Shown: one piece after another, positions 31,978-33,827 of the stretch | Position numbering within the stretch: position 1 is the first letter of the stretch | Layout of the letters: each line of letters starts with the position of its first letter | Assembly (NCBI GenBank): GCA_030042035.1 | Contig: JASIAN010000144.1 | Coordinates: 1-33,827, forward strand | Direction: 5' to 3' | DNA from: Alphaproteobacteria bacterium | GTDB lineage: Bacteria; Pseudomonadota; Alphaproteobacteria; ATCC43930; CGMCC-115725 | Length of the DNA: 33,827 nucleotides | The notes under the pieces: model-generated | Database searches by the model: none | Seen by the model: only the letters and a program-made list of their open reading frames with translations | Told to the model about the DNA's origin: nothing | Translations under genes and position numbers: made by a program

Positions 31978-32913
31978 TTAAGACGAAGACACTGGCAGCG
32001 CGCTTTCATAATAGGCAACGGTCCGACGGATGGCCTCGGCGTGATCGATAAACCGATAGGTCGGAAAGAGTTTGCGGAAATGAGTGTCGTCAAGAACCTT
32101 CCGCGCCGCGCCATCTTCGTATTGGGTATTGAACCACAACTCGCCTGGATAGGCCACAGCGGTCTTGATCGCCTCGGCGCTCTCGCTAATCGTTGCACCG
32201 CGGTTTTGCGCGATGTTGACGGGATAGACGAGGTCCTCGTCCAGCTCCAAGGCCCGCGACATGATTTCGGCGATGTCATCGACATACCCCCACTCGCGCA
32301 CCGGCCGCCCGCTGCCCCACACTTCGAAACGTTGGTCGCCGCGGCGCTTGGCGGTGATCATGCGGACGATCATGCCGCTGATCGCATGGGTCCGGCTGGT
32401 GTCGAGATGGTCGCCGACACCGAACGCGTTCGGGACCAGAAAGTTCGTCGTGCGGATGCCAAACTGCTCTCGGTAGCAGCGCGCCAGCACGTAAATAAAG
32501 CGTTTGGCGTTCGCGTACGCGAACACCGAATGATGCGGCTCGCCCTTCAGCCAATCCGGCTCATAATGAATATCGGCATCACCGGGATAGGAGCAATTCG
32601 ACAGGGGGTTGACAACATGGGCCTGGGGACAGGCCTCGGCAACCGCGCGATAAAGGTTGATCGCCATTTGCATATTGTCGTGCGCGACCACCGCCGCATT
32701 TTCCATGACGTAATGAATGCTGCCGACATGCGCCGCACAGTTGAACACCGCATCCGGCCGTTCCCGCGCCAAACAACTCTTGATCGACGACAGGTCGGTG
32801 AGATCGACGCCTGTGCGACGCGACATCTGCGCCACGACATGCCCCTTCCGCCGCAACACCGATGTCAGGTTACGCCCCAAAAATCCCTCGCCACCGAGCA
32901 CCACCAGCGCCAT
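31978..32913 (-). CDS. GDP-L-fucose-synthase-like extended SDR (WcaG/Fcl type)
   Basis: A nucleotide-sugar epimerase-reductase of 311 aa. It starts with LVVLGGEGFLGRNL, followed by DLTDLSSIKSCLARERPDAVFNCAAHVGSIHYVMENAA, which parallels the AAKVGGI block of Fcl. The active site is SNCSYPGDADIHYEPDWLKG with YANAK (YxxxK). GSGRPVREWGYVDDIAEIM near 210 matches the family WGSGKPRREFLHVDDLA block. GDP-fucose synthase makes GDP-L-fucose from GDP-4-keto-6-deoxymannose; with no GDP-mannose dehydratase in view, another 6-deoxy or branched sugar is equally possible. It lies 24 nt after the methyltransferase gene. Confidence 0.85.
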   Translation of the reverse strand: MALVVLGGEGFLGRNLTSVLRRKGHVVAQMSRRTGVDLTDLSSIKSCLARERPDAVFNCAAHVGSIHYVMENAAVVAHDNMQMAINLYRAVAEACPQAHVVNPLSNCSYPGDADIHYEPDWLKGEPHHSVFAYANAKRFIYVLARCYREQFGIRTTNFLVPNAFGVGDHLDTSRTHAISGMIVRMITAKRRGDQRFEVWGSGRPVREWGYVDDIAEIMSRALELDEDLVYPVNIAQNRGATISESAEAIKTAVAYPGELWFNTQYEDGAARKVLDDTHFRKLFPTYRFIDHAEAIRRTVAYYESALPVSSS

Positions 32914-32937
32914 CTCTGTTCCCCGTGCGCGGGTCGC

Positions 32938-33636
32938 CTATTTGCGCAACCAATGCCCTTCCGGAGTTTTGATGTATAGCGGCTCTTTTCTTACCAAAAC
33001 CGTAAAGTCCCACAGATCGTAGTCGTGCAGCACCGCCACGTTGGGCGAATACCGCCACATCTTCCTGAGGAATTCCGCCGGATCGCCGTAATAGAGGAAA
33101 TCCTTCTTGCGATCCGGTTCTCGCCAGGCTGATAGCAGGTTAAAGCCAAAGCCTTTTGTCGAAAGACGATCCATCGTGTCAATAATTCTCCAGATTTCCT
33201 CCTCCCAAGCCCGCGGATCGGCCGCGAGTTTGAGGCTCAACGCTCCACTTAGCACGACGAAATCAAATTGCTGGGTGGGGTCAAGCGCGGCTTGAAACCG
33301 CTTTTCGGAGCCCGGATGCAGTCGGCGGGCGCTCAGGATCATGTCCTCACAGATGTCAAAGCCGAAGTAGTTACAGGAGAACCCGTTCGCTTGGAGATAG
33401 GGGAGGAGCGCGCCATAGCCGCAGCCGTAATCGAGCACGCTGAACTCCTCCTTCCCCAACGGGAAGAGGCGGCAAAGTTCGCGAAAACGGATCGTCTGCC
33501 GAGCGGTGTCAGGCCAGTCTACTCCCGCCGGAGTGGGCCCTTCACTAGCGATGAGTCGCGAAAAAAACGTTCGCACAGGCGCGAAGACCGCGGGAATCGC
33601 AGTTGTCGTCATCGGCGGTATAGACTCCTCGGTCAT
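32938..33636 (-). CDS. Class I SAM-dependent methyltransferase
   Basis: A 232-aa methyltransferase, probably of a sugar residue given its neighbours. Motif I is VLDYGCGYGALLPYL near residue 68, the acidic residue after strand 2 is in YFGFDICEDMI, and the motif IV region is FDFVVLSGALS. N-terminal and C-terminal parts (NLLSAWREPDRKKDFLYYGDPAEFLRKMW) resemble a group of polysaccharide-locus methyltransferases, but the acceptor is unknown. The ATG overlaps the preceding stop (ATGA), so translation is coupled; a second ATG 24 nt later is possible. Confidence 0.87.
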   Translation of the reverse strand: MTEESIPPMTTTAIPAVFAPVRTFFSRLIASEGPTPAGVDWPDTARQTIRFRELCRLFPLGKEEFSVLDYGCGYGALLPYLQANGFSCNYFGFDICEDMILSARRLHPGSEKRFQAALDPTQQFDFVVLSGALSLKLAADPRAWEEEIWRIIDTMDRLSTKGFGFNLLSAWREPDRKKDFLYYGDPAEFLRKMWRYSPNVAVLHDYDLWDFTVLVRKEPLYIKTPEGHWLRK

Positions 33637-33827
33637 TGCTCCACCAGCCGGTGCTTCAAGAAATAGCTGCTTTCGGCGAGTTCGGGTCGTGAGACAACCG
33701 CTGCCCTACTCAAAGTCTCGAACGGTTCGCTGTCATGCACCATCTTGCCGATAAAGAATGTGGTGAGCTGGCGAGCGAATTTCGATTTAAACAACAGGAT
33801 GCCGTCATCCGGCGCTGCGGTGACGCC
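33633..33827 (-). CDS. C-terminal end of an unrecognised protein (truncated by window edge)
   Basis: An open minus-strand frame runs in from the window end and gives 64 residues (..DDGILLFKSKFARQLTTFFIGKMVHD..) before TGA. That stop overlaps the methyltransferase ATG. It is too short for the ORF track, but codon usage and the 4-nt overlap support a real gene. The FKxxF..GKxxxD pattern is reminiscent of the end of GNAT/FemAB-type acyltransferases in surface-polysaccharide loci; this is only a suggestion. Confidence 0.6.
   Translation of the reverse strand, partial: GVTAAPDDGILLFKSKFARQLTTFFIGKMVHDSEPFETLSRAAVVSRPELAESSYFLKHRLVEQ

Noticed and set aside
1-33827. CRISPR arrays, tRNA or rRNA genes, riboswitches, phage genes
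   Set aside because: Looked for regularly spaced repeats, tRNA-like cloverleaf ends and conserved rRNA segments by eye and found none; short or degenerate RNA elements could have been missed without a covariance search.

Overview
The window looks like the chromosome of a GC-rich alphaproteobacterium, most likely of the Hyphomicrobiales (Bradyrhizobiaceae/Xanthobacteraceae side). The reasons are the gene order DUF3576 lipoprotein - leuS - lptE - holA next to a divergent yggS, two families of palindromic intergenic repeats of the kind seen in that group, and several FixK/FNR-type boxes (TTGA-N6-TCAA). No rRNA, tRNA, CRISPR array or intact insertion sequence was seen.

Layout. (1) 0-7.1 kb: the 3' end of nth (endonuclease III), then three separate amidohydrolases: a D-aminoacylase type, an ACMSD-like Amidohydro_2 type and a D-hydantoinase/dihydropyrimidinase. 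Between them lie a decayed DUF1835/DUF3658 gene and a divergent pair of small homologous coiled-coil genes. (2) 7.2-12.9 kb: a housekeeping block on the minus strand (DUF3576 lipoprotein, leuS, lptE, holA) with divergent yggS. (3) 13-26.4 kb: a stress island. One minus-strand operon reads hsp20 - triple-BON protein - unknown - THUMP-like protein - diaminopimelate-dehydrogenase-like protein - small protein. Diverging from it is a plus-strand run: membrane protein, MDR dehydrogenase lacking zinc ligands, ABC ATPase, ABC-2 permease. A second minus-strand operon reads DUF2267-CBS protein - triple-BON protein - unknown - archease - Hsp70 - DnaJ. FixK/FNR-like palindromes lie upstream of both operons, and an inactivated FtsH fragment lies beside the second. 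(4) 26.4-27.8 kb: an EamA-type transporter and a C-terminal scrap of dinB. (5) 27.8-33.8 kb: a minus-strand surface-polysaccharide operon (unrecognised partial gene, methyltransferase, two nucleotide-sugar epimerase/dehydratase proteins, two GT2 and one GT4 glycosyltransferases) that continues beyond the window.

How it fits together. The two stress operons mirror each other: each opens with a stress-type gene behind a FixK-like box, each carries a paralogous triple-BON protein, and each combines chaperones with a protein from an RNA-related family (THUMP-like or archease). I infer an oxygen-limitation-responsive proteostasis/RNA-maintenance regulon. The boxes and operon spacing are visible in the sequence; the physiology is inferred. 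Three gene remnants (DUF1835/DUF3658, FtsH, DinB) mark old rearrangement points, and the dinB scrap sits at the edge of the polysaccharide cluster.
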